A stretch of 64,000 nucleotides of DNA from contig NZ_CAJODG010000006.1 of the NCBI RefSeq assembly GCF_905233635.1, positions 1-64,000 on the forward strand, written 5' to 3'. Positions 26,620 through 34,888 of this stretch are shown here, in pieces. Position numbers and translations under genes: made by a program. Within the stretch, counting starts at the first letter, position 1. Each line of letters opens with the position of its first letter. Origin of the DNA: Selenomonas sp. AE3005. Its GTDB lineage: Bacteria; Bacillota; Negativicutes; Selenomonadales; Selenomonadaceae. A model generated the notes under the pieces. That model was not told the origin of the DNA. It ran no database searches and saw nothing but the letters and a program-made list of their open reading frames with translations.

Positions 26620-27294
26620 CTACCTTTCTATTGGTTCGATTACGATTTGACCATCTTTTATGGACGCGCGCTCAGCACGGTCCGTTTTTTCCATCTCGTC
26701 CGGACTCCGGGCGATGAGGTTGGAAATCCTTATCTGAGTGGGCATCAGGTGGTCAGCGATGATAAACGCCGTGCTGTCGCCATAGGCGCCGGCATGTACC
26801 ATGCCCCGGCAGGTACCGCGGATATCAATGCTGCCGCCGGCGATAATCTGCGCGCCGGGGTTCACGTTGCCGCATACCAGTACCGATGATTTCGTCGTGA
26901 TTTCCTGCCCGCCGCGCAGGGTGCGGTTAATGACCACCATTTCCTGCGGCTGCAGTTCTTCCTTGGCCGCCGGCGGTTCCGGCGGGGCAGGTTTTACCTC
27001 AGCCTGCGGTTTCTTTTCCGCCTGCATTTTCGCGGCCTGTTCTTCCTCTGATTCGGGGCGCTGTGTCCGGCAAATCAGACCATGCTCGTGGAAGAGCCGC
27101 TGCAATTCATCACGCTCACTGCCCCGAAACACATCCCGGGGAATGAGGACCAAGGTGCCCCGCAGGAAAAAGGTGGAGCCGGACTCCAGCTTTTTCAGCA
27201 AGTTTGCCCGCACATCCTCAAAGGATGCATCAGGAGCAAAGCTGAGCTGCAAACCCAGGGATGTACCCTTGATTTTTACAATATCTTCACTCAT
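26620..27294 (-). CDS. minC: Septum site-determining protein MinC
   Basis: A 224-residue FtsZ-assembly inhibitor. The N-terminal FtsZ-binding domain covers about 1-100. A Pro/Glu/Lys-rich linker (about 92-115) leads to the C-terminal beta-helix that binds MinD, with RTLRGGQEITTKSSVLVCGN and NPGAQIIAGGSIDIRG. It is placed between mrdA and minD, as in other Negativicutes shape clusters. Confidence 0.95.
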   Translation of the reverse strand: MSEDIVKIKGTSLGLQLSFAPDASFEDVRANLLKKLESGSTFFLRGTLVLIPRDVFRGSERDELQRLFHEHGLICRTQRPESEEEQAAKMQAEKKPQAEVKPAPPEPPAAKEELQPQEMVVINRTLRGGQEITTKSSVLVCGNVNPGAQIIAGGSIDIRGTCRGMVHAGAYGDSTAFIIADHLMPTQIRISNLIARSPDEMEKTDRAERASIKDGQIVIEPIER

Positions 27295-27321
27295 GGCTGT
27301 CCTCGTTTCTCTTAAAAATAT

Positions 27322-29133
27322 TTATTGCTTAGCGGCCTGCTGTGCTGCCCCGTTTTGCGGTGCAGCAGGCTTATTCAGGCCAAACCAGGCTTCTAAAACC
27401 TTACGGCCGATAGGCACGGCGGACTGGGAACCGAAACCGCCCTGTTCCACCACTACGGCCACGACTATATCCGGATTGGCAAAAGGCCCATAGGCCACAA
27501 ACCAGCCATGGTCACGGCCATGCGGGTTTTCTGCCGTACCGGTCTTACCGGCAATCTCGATGGGGAATCCCCTAAAGATTGAGGCTGCCGTACCAACCTT
27601 GGTAACGTCATGCAGACCAGCCTGTACGAGGCTGATAACATCTGCCGGCACATCAAGTGTTGACAGCAGTTCCGGCTTAAATTCCTTGACGGTACTGCCA
27701 TCAGGCCCCACAATGCGGTTAACCAGATGGGGTTTAAAGCGCTTGCCGTTGGCAGCGATTTCCCCCATAACCATGGCCGCCTGCAGGGGTGTCACCAGAT
27801 TAAAGCCCTGACCGATGGCGGCGTCGAAGGTTTCCGACAGGTACCAGTCACCGTCCTCAAAGTTCTTTTCCTTGTAACGGCGATTGGCCACAAGGCCATC
27901 GGACTCATACGGCAGGTCAATGCCGGTAATCTTGCCCAGACCAAACATCCGGGCGTATTTTTCCAGCCGGTCAATGCCTAAGCGGTTGCCCATTTCGTAG
28001 AAATACACGTTATCGGAATGAGCCATGGCCTGTTGGAAGTTGATAAGACCCAGCGCCTCACCTTCGGCGTTGCCCTTGGGGATAATCCAGTGATGACCGC
28101 TGTCCATGATGAGTTCTGACGGACTCACGACGTTTTCCGTCAGCGCGGCCGTACCCGTTATAATCTTAAAGGTAGACCCCGGCGGATATTCACCGGTGAT
28201 AGTCTTGTTATCCATCGGATGATAGGGATTGTTATTAAGTTTATCCCAATCCTTGCTGGATATGCCATGGGCAAAGAGGTTGGGGTCAAAGGCCGGCCGG
28301 CTGACCATGGCCAGCACCTCGCCTGTCTGCGGATTGAGGCAGACCACGGCGGCCGCATTGGCATGGATTAACTTCAGCTGCTCGTCCACGGCCTTTTCGG
28401 CGGCGGTTTGCAGGTTCTTATCAATAGTCAGGTACAAATCCGCGCCGGGAATGGGCTGCTTGATACCGAGAATCTGTACCGGCTTGCCAGTTACGTCAAC
28501 CTCGACCTGCTGGCCGCCATTCTCACCGCGCAGTTCCTTATCGTAGACCTTTTCCAGGCCGAATTTGCCGATAATGTCGCCGCTCTTGTAGCCTTCGTCC
28601 TTTTTCTTCTCCAGCTCCATGTCATTTATTTCACTGACATAGCCGTAAGTATGGGCAGCCTCTTCCTTATTCATATAATCGCGTATGGGCTGAACTTCGA
28701 TGACCACCCCGGGATAATTGTCTTTTTGTTCCTCGATGATGGTGACGATGTCCGGCGTCACATCTGCTTTAATGCGGATGGGGTCAAAACCCGTATGCGC
28801 CGCGATTTTTTTATCGATTTCCTCCACCGGCACCTTCAGCAGGGTGGACAGACGCTGTATCACCACCGGGTCGATTTTGGTCATTACCGGCATCAGGGAT
28901 ACGGCAAAGCCGGGACGGTTCTGCACCAGCAGCTCACCGTTGCGGTCAAAAAATGTCCCGCGGGGCGCCATGGTAGGAATTATGCGGATGCGGTTGCCCT
29001 CTGCGAGTCTGGCATAATTCTCACCATCATAAATCTGCAGGTAGCCTGCCCGGCCGATAAGCACGGCGATGACCAAAACAGCCAGATAGCCCAGCACGTC
29101 CAGCCGCCCGCCGTATTCGTCATTTTCCAGCAA
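27322..29133 (-). CDS. mrdA: Penicillin-binding protein 2 (class B transpeptidase)
   Basis: A 603-residue class B PBP that crosslinks peptidoglycan with RodA. TM anchor about 12-32; N-terminal pedestal with APRGTFFDRNGELL; transpeptidase domain with SxxK in PPGSTFKII (about 325), SxN in AHSDNVYF and KTGT in IAGKTGTAEN. The C-terminal tail is Pro/Ala/Gln-rich. The best start is TTG, 9 bases after GGGAG. It follows mreD, so the whole elongasome (mreBCD, mrdA, rodA) is in one cluster with min genes. Confidence 0.96.
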   Translation of the reverse strand: MLENDEYGGRLDVLGYLAVLVIAVLIGRAGYLQIYDGENYARLAEGNRIRIIPTMAPRGTFFDRNGELLVQNRPGFAVSLMPVMTKIDPVVIQRLSTLLKVPVEEIDKKIAAHTGFDPIRIKADVTPDIVTIIEEQKDNYPGVVIEVQPIRDYMNKEEAAHTYGYVSEINDMELEKKKDEGYKSGDIIGKFGLEKVYDKELRGENGGQQVEVDVTGKPVQILGIKQPIPGADLYLTIDKNLQTAAEKAVDEQLKLIHANAAAVVCLNPQTGEVLAMVSRPAFDPNLFAHGISSKDWDKLNNNPYHPMDNKTITGEYPPGSTFKIITGTAALTENVVSPSELIMDSGHHWIIPKGNAEGEALGLINFQQAMAHSDNVYFYEMGNRLGIDRLEKYARMFGLGKITGIDLPYESDGLVANRRYKEKNFEDGDWYLSETFDAAIGQGFNLVTPLQAAMVMGEIAANGKRFKPHLVNRIVGPDGSTVKEFKPELLSTLDVPADVISLVQAGLHDVTKVGTAASIFRGFPIEIAGKTGTAENPHGRDHGWFVAYGPFANPDIVVAVVVEQGGFGSQSAVPIGRKVLEAWFGLNKPAAPQNGAAQQAAKQ

Positions 29134-29179
29134 AAATTATCTCTCCCATAAAGAAAGGCACCCTGCCAGGTGCCTTAAC

Positions 29180-29680
29180 TCAGTTTGTTTCTTGTGTGCG
29201 CATTTTCTTATCCATATTATATGTAAGATAATGCACCGGATAGGCAAAAGCCAACTGATAGATAAGCATCGGCAGCAGCATATACTGTACATTGCTTACC
29301 GGATTAAAGCGATACCCTAATAATACCATAAGTAACGCTAAAATAAAATAGTTAGCCGCCGTTACGGCCAGGGAGGCAAACACTGGCAAAAAAAACTGTT
29401 CCTTAAAGACACGATTGGCAAGCCGGCCGCATAAATGTCCCAATAATAAATGGGTAAAGGCGTGCATGCCTAAAAATGAGCCCATGGCCAGGTCCTTCAA
29501 CATGCCCGTGGCAAAGCCCATCATGGCTCCCTGCTCCGGTCCGCGCAAAAAAGCATAAGAGGTCGTGAGCAGGAGCATAAAATCAGGGCTGATGCCATGA
29601 TAGCTCATCAACGGAAAAAATGATGTCTGCAGGGCGTAAAGCACCACCACAAAGACAATCCATTTTATGATATTACTCAC
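29180..29680 (-). CDS. mreD: Rod shape-determining protein MreD
   Basis: A 166-residue membrane protein with about five hydrophobic helices, of MreD length and position. Family hallmarks are the N-terminal FFPLMSYHGISPDFMLLL and GAMMGFATGMLKDLAMGSFLGMHAF blocks. It is an inner-membrane part of the Mre elongasome. It overlaps the mreC stop by 4 bases, implying coupled translation. Confidence 0.92.
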   Translation of the reverse strand: MSNIIKWIVFVVVLYALQTSFFPLMSYHGISPDFMLLLTTSYAFLRGPEQGAMMGFATGMLKDLAMGSFLGMHAFTHLLLGHLCGRLANRVFKEQFFLPVFASLAVTAANYFILALLMVLLGYRFNPVSNVQYMLLPMLIYQLAFAYPVHYLTYNMDKKMRTQETN

Positions 29681-30609
29681 TTTTTCTGCCCCTCCGCCTG
29701 CGCCTTGGGGTCAGTTTCCGTCCCCGGCGTCTGAGGGGGCGGCTGAATGGGTTCCGGCGGTGCCTCACGGGAGGCGGTAATTACCAGTACATCCTCGAGC
29801 TTTTGGAAGTCTACAGCCGCCTCCAAAACACCAATCTTCAGCAGGCCGCCAGCGTCGTTCTGCAGGCTGCTTACCAGTCCGACCACAATACCCTTAGGGA
29901 AAATCCCGCCAAAGCCGGAGGTCACAATGACATCCCCTTCCACCACATCGGCGTTTTTCGGAATGTTGACCATCTGCGGCATAGTCGGATTACTCACATC
30001 GCCGCGCACAATTCCCGTTACCCGGGATTCAGCACGCTGGACAATGGTACCGACTGACGAACGCGGGTCCAGTATCAGCTGTACCTTGGAAGAGTTGAGC
30101 CCGGCCTCCACCACCCGGCCGACCAGGCCGGCCGGGGTAACAACCGGCATGTCGTTTTGAATGCCGCTGCCGGTGCCCCGGTCAATGATAATCATACTGG
30201 ACCAGGTGTCAGACTCACGGCCGATTACGCGGGCCGCCACGGTATCAAACTGATGGGCTGACTGCTTGTAGCCCACCATGGCGCGCAACCGTTCATTTTC
30301 CGACATAGCCTCATTGGCCTGTACATTGATGGCGCGCAGCTGCTCCACCTCACTGCGGAGCATTTTATTTTGTTCGTGGAGCGTAGCTATCTCCCATATA
30401 TTGCTGGTTACAAAGCGAAACTCATTGCTTACCCAGGACACTGCCTGCTGAAAAGGCGACAAGACCAGTGATACCGCTTGACTGCTCACCGGTGCCTGAA
30501 ATCTGCCACGGGCAGCAAAAAAGATAATGCAAAAAAGACTGATGGTGACAAACACCATAATCCAGGCTTTGCTGCCAGCGTCTTTATCTTTTCTTACACG
30601 GTTGCTCAT
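29677..30609 (-). CDS. mreC: Rod shape-determining protein MreC
   Basis: A 310-residue bitopic protein: one TM near 17-35, a coiled coil about 65-105, and the double beta-barrel periplasmic domain with GTGSGIQNDMPVVTPAGLVGRV and VEGDVIVTSGFGGIFPKGI. The C-terminal tail is Pro/Glu-rich (PPEPIQPPPQ). MreC links MreB filaments to PBP2. It sits 4 bases from mreB and overlaps mreD. Confidence 0.95.
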   Translation of the reverse strand: MSNRVRKDKDAGSKAWIMVFVTISLFCIIFFAARGRFQAPVSSQAVSLVLSPFQQAVSWVSNEFRFVTSNIWEIATLHEQNKMLRSEVEQLRAINVQANEAMSENERLRAMVGYKQSAHQFDTVAARVIGRESDTWSSMIIIDRGTGSGIQNDMPVVTPAGLVGRVVEAGLNSSKVQLILDPRSSVGTIVQRAESRVTGIVRGDVSNPTMPQMVNIPKNADVVEGDVIVTSGFGGIFPKGIVVGLVSSLQNDAGGLLKIGVLEAAVDFQKLEDVLVITASREAPPEPIQPPPQTPGTETDPKAQAEGQKK

Positions 30610-30613
30610 GTTC

Positions 30614-31654
30614 TTAGCTTCTCAGCTTCTTGCTGGTCATAACCACACGTTTTAAGAGTTCGATGTTCTCCAGGGAACGGCCCGTACCCTCGCCTACGCA
30701 GGACAGAGCGTCCTCAGAAACCAGTACCGGCATACCCGTTTCATTGGACAGGAGCTTATCCAGATTCTGCAGCAGGGCACCGCCGCCGGTCATCATGATA
30801 CCGTGGTCCATAACATCGGCTGCCAGTTCAGGCGGAGTTTTTTCCAGTGTACCTTTAACGGCATCGATAATCTTGTAGATGGGGTCATTCAGCGCATCAC
30901 GGATTTCGCGGGCCTGAATGGTCAGCGTCTTCGGCAGACCGGATACCAGGTCACGGCCACGGATTTCCATCGTCTTATCCGTATCCGGCGTAACGATAGC
31001 CGTACCGATGGTCATCTTGATTTCTTCAGCCGTGCGCTCACCAATCATCAGATTGTACATGCGCTTGATGTACTGCACGATAGCAAGATCCATCTCGTCA
31101 CCGCCGATGCGAATGGAGCAGCTGACTACGATACCGCCCAGGGAAATAACAGCGATTTCCGTCGTGCCGCCGCCGATATCAACAACCATGCTGCCGGTTG
31201 CCTCTTCTACGGGCAGGCCGGCACCGATAGCTGCTGCCATGGGCTCTTCAATCAGATAGGCCTCACGGGCACCAGCCTGCTGCGCAGCGTCAATAACCGC
31301 ACGCTTTTCCACTTCCGTAACGCCGGAGGGAACACCTACTACTACACGGGGACGCACGAAGGACTTCGTGTTCATCGCCTTGCGGATGAAGTACTTCAGC
31401 ATGGACTGCGTCACATCAAAGTCCGCAATAACGCCGTCCTTCATCGGACGGATAGCCACGATGTTGCCCGGCGTACGGCCAATCATCCGCTTTGCTTCCT
31501 CACCTACAGCCAGGACTTCGCCCGTATCACTCTTAATGGCCACAACCGACGGCTCACGCAGAACAATGCCTCTGCCCTTTACATGCACCAGCGTATTAGC
31601 CGTACCCAAGTCGATACCCATATCATGGGATAAACCACCAAACAGACTCCACAT
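30614..31654 (-). CDS. mreB: Rod shape-determining actin homologue MreB
   Basis: A 346-residue actin-fold ATPase. Visible are DLGTANTLVHVKGRG (phosphate 1, about 16-30), VDIGGGTTEIAVISLGGIV (phosphate 2) and MTGGGALLQNLDKLL (adenosine motif). Length is typical. It forms membrane-associated filaments that orient cell-wall synthesis. It is the first gene of the mreBCD-mrdA-minCDE-rodA run and has its own promoter upstream. Confidence 0.97.
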   Translation of the reverse strand: MWSLFGGLSHDMGIDLGTANTLVHVKGRGIVLREPSVVAIKSDTGEVLAVGEEAKRMIGRTPGNIVAIRPMKDGVIADFDVTQSMLKYFIRKAMNTKSFVRPRVVVGVPSGVTEVEKRAVIDAAQQAGAREAYLIEEPMAAAIGAGLPVEEATGSMVVDIGGGTTEIAVISLGGIVVSCSIRIGGDEMDLAIVQYIKRMYNLMIGERTAEEIKMTIGTAIVTPDTDKTMEIRGRDLVSGLPKTLTIQAREIRDALNDPIYKIIDAVKGTLEKTPPELAADVMDHGIMMTGGGALLQNLDKLLSNETGMPVLVSEDALSCVGEGTGRSLENIELLKRVVMTSKKLRS

Positions 31655-31734
31655 TTTGAAAAAAAACTCCCTTCAGAAAACCATATAAAGCTGCCGCAAA
31701 ACTGCGGCGGCAAAATTTCACAAATAACTATCTT

Positions 31735-31763
31735 ATTGTAGCACAACTAAGGGCAGTTTGTAA
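31735..31763 (-). promoter_or_regulatory. Sigma-70-type promoter of mreB
   Basis: TTACAA and TACAAT on the minus strand are separated by 17 bases. The predicted leader, about 75 bases, contains a short GC-rich hairpin (GCCGCCGCA/TGCGGCAGC) before the GGGAG ribosome site. The element lies in the radC-mreB gap. Confidence 0.65.
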
Positions 31764-31785
31764 CGGGGGAAAACAATTTTTTTCC

Positions 31786-32487
31786 TCACCGGGCTGTCTC
31801 CGCCAACAGCCCCTTATCCTTAAAGCTGAAGTAGCGTTCCCGGCCGATGATAACATGGTCGAGCACAGGAATGTCCATAATTTTGCCAGCCTTGACCAGC
31901 CGGGTTGTCACCGCCCTATCCTCAGCACTGGGCGACGGGTCGCCGCTCGGATGATTGTGCAGTAAAATCATTGCCGCGGCCGCATGGTCTATCGCCGCCC
32001 GGAACACCTCCCGTGGATGAACCACTGAGGCCGACAAACTGCCGATGGACACGTCCGGCATGCCCAGGACATGATTCTTCGTATTTAAGAGCAGCACTGC
32101 AAAATGCTCCTTCTGTTCAAAACGGAAACGCGGCATGGCAAACTTGGCCACATCATCAGGACTGTGAATAATCTTCACCTTGGCCCCTTCCTCCCGGGAC
32201 AACCGGCGTCCCAGTTCCACGGCTGCCTGCAGCGTGGCTGCCTTTACCTGCCCCACGCCGGGAATTTTGGCCAGCTCAGCCACCGACATGTGTACGATAG
32301 CCCCGAGCCCCCGTTCCTTGATTTTGGCCAGAATTTCCTCAGCCACTCCCAGCACGGACCGTTCCCGCGTACCGCTGCGTAAAAGAATGGCCAGGAGTTC
32401 CGTGTTACTCAGAGACTCCGGGCCATACAACAGTAATTTTTCCCGTGGGCGTTCAGTTGTCGGTAAATCTCTCACCATGATTGCCAT
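31786..32487 (-). CDS. radC: RadC/DUF2466 family JAB-domain protein
   Basis: A 234-residue RadC-type protein. An N-terminal helix-hairpin-helix segment (AELAKIPGVGQVKAATLQAA, about 60-80) precedes a JAB1/MPN-like metalloprotease fold with the zinc motif HNHPSGDPSPSAED. Despite the name, a role in DNA repair is not supported experimentally; the biochemical activity is unknown. It overlaps the end of maf by 35 bases; the ATG behind AGGGG is chosen over an upstream one. maf-radC-mreBCD is the usual Firmicutes order. Confidence 0.93.
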   Translation of the reverse strand: MAIMVRDLPTTERPREKLLLYGPESLSNTELLAILLRSGTRERSVLGVAEEILAKIKERGLGAIVHMSVAELAKIPGVGQVKAATLQAAVELGRRLSREEGAKVKIIHSPDDVAKFAMPRFRFEQKEHFAVLLLNTKNHVLGMPDVSIGSLSASVVHPREVFRAAIDHAAAAMILLHNHPSGDPSPSAEDRAVTTRLVKAGKIMDIPVLDHVIIGRERYFSFKDKGLLAETAR

Positions 32488-33055
32488 ATAAATCAACCCC
32501 TGCCTTTTCCGCCAGGCGGATAGTGGCATTTAAGGGCAGGCCGACCACGTTGCTAAAGGAGCCTTTTATCGCCTTGATAAACGCAGCTGCCCGGCCTTGA
32601 ATGGCATAAGCTCCGGCCTTGTCCAAGGGTTCCCCCGTGGCGATATAAGCCCGGATTTCCATATCCGTAAGCTCATCAAATTCCACCTGCGTGGTGACTG
32701 TTGCGGTCAGCGTCTGACCGTCCTTCACCCAGGCAATACCCGTGGACACCTTGTGACAGTTGCCGGAAAGCTCCCGCAGCATTGCCGCTGCCCCTGCCTC
32801 ACTATCCGGTTTTCCGTATGTGTGCCCCTTGAAGGACACCACGGTATCAGCCCCCAGCACGGCCATTTCCGGGTGTTCCTGAGCCACGGCCTGAGCTTTG
32901 GCAGCAGCGTTTCTTGCCACCAGTTCTTCGGGAGCTATCTCGTCCCCTGTTATTTCCTCAGCCTCGCTTACCAGGACTTCAAAACGGGCACCAATCTGCT
33001 GGAGTAATTCTTTGCGGCGCGGTGAACCCGATGCCAGTATAAACATATAAGCCAA
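32453..33055 (-). CDS. maf: Maf family nucleotide pyrophosphatase
   Basis: A 200-residue Maf/YhdE-type protein that hydrolyses dTTP/UTP or modified nucleotides and affects septation. The signature LASGSPRRKELL (7-18) is intact, and the acidic motif AVLGADTVVSFKGHTYGKP holds the catalytic Asp. The C-terminal VVGLPLNATIRL is also conserved. It precedes and overlaps radC. Confidence 0.95.
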   Translation of the reverse strand: MAYMFILASGSPRRKELLQQIGARFEVLVSEAEEITGDEIAPEELVARNAAAKAQAVAQEHPEMAVLGADTVVSFKGHTYGKPDSEAGAAAMLRELSGNCHKVSTGIAWVKDGQTLTATVTTQVEFDELTDMEIRAYIATGEPLDKAGAYAIQGRAAAFIKAIKGSFSNVVGLPLNATIRLAEKAGVDLYGNHGERFTDN

Positions 33056-33072
33056 CCTTTCCCCTCAACAGT

Positions 33073-33345
33073 TTAATAACGGCGAAACAGCACCAGCGCG
33101 ATGACAATACCCAAAATACTCATGAGATTCGGGGCAAAGGCCAGGCCTAACGTCAGCTTAATCACATAGAGATTAAAAGTGATGGCCGAAGTGTCAAATA
33201 CCGGAAAGGTATTCACCAGATAAGGCATAACGCTGCTCAGGGCCTCCACGCCCAGCAGGAGCTGTCCCAGAATACCACCTAAGATAGCACCGATAACAAC
33301 AAACAGCACCGCCATACCATAACCATGTCCACCAAATTTTGCCAC
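33073..33345 (-). CDS. DUF4321 small membrane protein
   Basis: A 90-residue protein with two hydrophobic segments (about 10-32 and 66-88) and the pattern GAILGGILGQLL ... ITFNLYVIKLTLGLAFAPNLMSILGIVIALVLFRR typical of DUF4321, found upstream of maf in many Firmicutes. The GTG start 8 bases after AAGGAGG is far better supported than upstream in-frame ATGs that have no ribosome site. Function unknown; its position suggests a link to cell-envelope growth. Confidence 0.85.
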   Translation of the reverse strand: MAKFGGHGYGMAVLFVVIGAILGGILGQLLLGVEALSSVMPYLVNTFPVFDTSAITFNLYVIKLTLGLAFAPNLMSILGIVIALVLFRRY

Positions 33346-33420
33346 AAAGAATTCCTCCTTACAGTGTAATGGCATTCGCCCTTTAATAAAAAACTCCTGC
33401 CTATAAAGACATATTTTGTA

Positions 33421-33463
33421 AAAATAAAACAGCCTGTGGACTCCGCCGGAATCCACAGGCTGT
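33421..33463 (-). terminator. Terminator of the ArsB/NhaD-type gene
   Basis: A 12-bp perfect stem ACAGCCTGTGGA/TCCACAGGCTGT with an 11-nt loop is followed by TTTTATTTT on the minus strand, immediately after the transporter stop codon. Confidence 0.9.
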
Positions 33464-33470
33464 AATCCGG

Positions 33471-34748
33471 TCAGATAAGGTACCGGATATAAACATACAC
33501 CGTTGACAGTACAATCGTCAAGAGCATAATCGGAAAACCTATTTTAAAGTAATTGATAAAGGTGATTTTGACGCCGCGTTCTGCTGCCAGACCGGCCACG
33601 ATAAGGTTGGCCGACGCGCCTACGAGCGTACCGTTGCCGCCGAGGCAGGCGCCCAGCGCCAGACTCCACCAGATAGGCTCGAGGTTGCTGACCCCCATGG
33701 CCCCCATGTTCTGAATCAGCGGAATCATCGTGGCGACGAAAGGAATGTTATCCAGCACCGAGGAAACGATAGCGCTGAGCCAGAGCACCAGCAGGGACGT
33801 AGCCGTCACATCGCCGCCGGTCAGTTCCACGGCATGGCTGGCCATGCTGCCGATAATACCGGTTTCGATAAGACCGCCGACAGCGATAAACAAACCGATG
33901 AAGAAGAAGATAGTGGCCCATTCCACGGACTTCATGGCACTTTCCACCAGGTGATGGCTGCCGCCCGCGAGCAGCAGCAGCAAAAAGCCGCCGGTCAGGG
34001 CAATCATCGAGGATTCGATGTGCGTGAAGGAATGCGTGAAAAAGCCCAGAATAACCAGCCCCAGTACGAAGAGGGACTTCTTCAGCAGGCGGCGGTCCTT
34101 CAAAGCCTTATGCTCGTCCATCGCCATCAGGTCAGCCTGCAGTTCCGGCTTGGTATGCAAGCCCTTCTTGTAAACAATTTCCACAATGAAAATGACGATA
34201 ATCAGGTTCAAAATGGCAATCGGCGCCAGATTCTCAATGAAGGCCATAAAAGTCAGTTCCTTTACGGCGCTGCCAATCATGATGTTTGGCGGGTCACCGA
34301 TTAAGGTCGCAGTACCACCGATATTAGATGAAATAATCTGCGTCAACAGGAACGGATTCGCCTTCAAATGCAGTTTCTGCGTGATACTGAACGTTACCGG
34401 CACCATCAAAAGTACCGTAGTCACATTGTCGAGGAAAGCGGAGAACACCGCCGTAATAAGTGCCAGATAAATGAGTATGCGCTTAGGCTCTGCCTTGGCC
34501 ACCTTGGCCGCCTTGATGGCCACGTAGTCAAACAGGCCCGTGTGGCTCGTGACACCTACCAGCACCATCATGCCCACCAGCAGCCCCAGCGTATTAAAAT
34601 CAATGTGGTGCAGGGCTGTTTCCTGGGACAAAATCCCCAGCAGAATCATGGAGGTGGCACCCAGCATGGCTGCCACGGTGCGGTGAATCTTTTCCGACAC
34701 AATCACCATGTACATAAATACAAAAATAATTCCAGCTATAACTTCCAT
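33471..34748 (-). CDS. ArsB/NhaD-type (ion transporter superfamily) permease
   Basis: A 425-residue membrane protein with eleven to twelve hydrophobic segments. Two internally related halves carry the family motifs FLDNVTTVLLMVPVT and SSVLDNIPFVATMIPL, plus SSNIGGTATLIGDPPNI and CLGGNGTLVGASANLI. These define the ArsB/NhaD/P-protein group, which moves arsenite, Na+/H+ or carboxylates. No arsR, arsC or arsA is near, so arsenic resistance is not implied; Na+/H+ antiport or organic-anion transport is equally possible. The gene stands alone between two terminators, behind a strong GGAGG site. Confidence 0.87.
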   Translation of the reverse strand: MEVIAGIIFVFMYMVIVSEKIHRTVAAMLGATSMILLGILSQETALHHIDFNTLGLLVGMMVLVGVTSHTGLFDYVAIKAAKVAKAEPKRILIYLALITAVFSAFLDNVTTVLLMVPVTFSITQKLHLKANPFLLTQIISSNIGGTATLIGDPPNIMIGSAVKELTFMAFIENLAPIAILNLIIVIFIVEIVYKKGLHTKPELQADLMAMDEHKALKDRRLLKKSLFVLGLVILGFFTHSFTHIESSMIALTGGFLLLLLAGGSHHLVESAMKSVEWATIFFFIGLFIAVGGLIETGIIGSMASHAVELTGGDVTATSLLVLWLSAIVSSVLDNIPFVATMIPLIQNMGAMGVSNLEPIWWSLALGACLGGNGTLVGASANLIVAGLAAERGVKITFINYFKIGFPIMLLTIVLSTVYVYIRYLI

Positions 34749-34778
34749 TTTTGCCTCCTTTTTTTGCTAAAAGATATA

Positions 34779-34826
34779 AAAAAACACAGACCGAGCCCTG
34801 CGTTGACCAGACTCCACCTGTGCTTT
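34779..34826 (-). terminator. Terminator of the FIST-GGDEF gene
   Basis: The outer stem CACAG/CTGTG and an inner GAGTCTG/CAGGGCTC pairing are followed by seven Ts on the minus strand. It lies in the 140-base gap before the permease gene. It could instead be an attenuator for the permease, but no conserved aptamer is visible. Confidence 0.75.
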
Positions 34827-34888
34827 TCCTATGCAATTTGACTACCATCAGAATAACATAAGACATTATCCTTTGGCAAGAAATTTCT

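Noticed and set aside
34779..34888. Possible riboswitch before the ArsB/NhaD-type gene
   Set aside because: Only one hairpin with a U-tract is visible and no known aptamer core; a terminator of the upstream FIST-GGDEF gene explains it.
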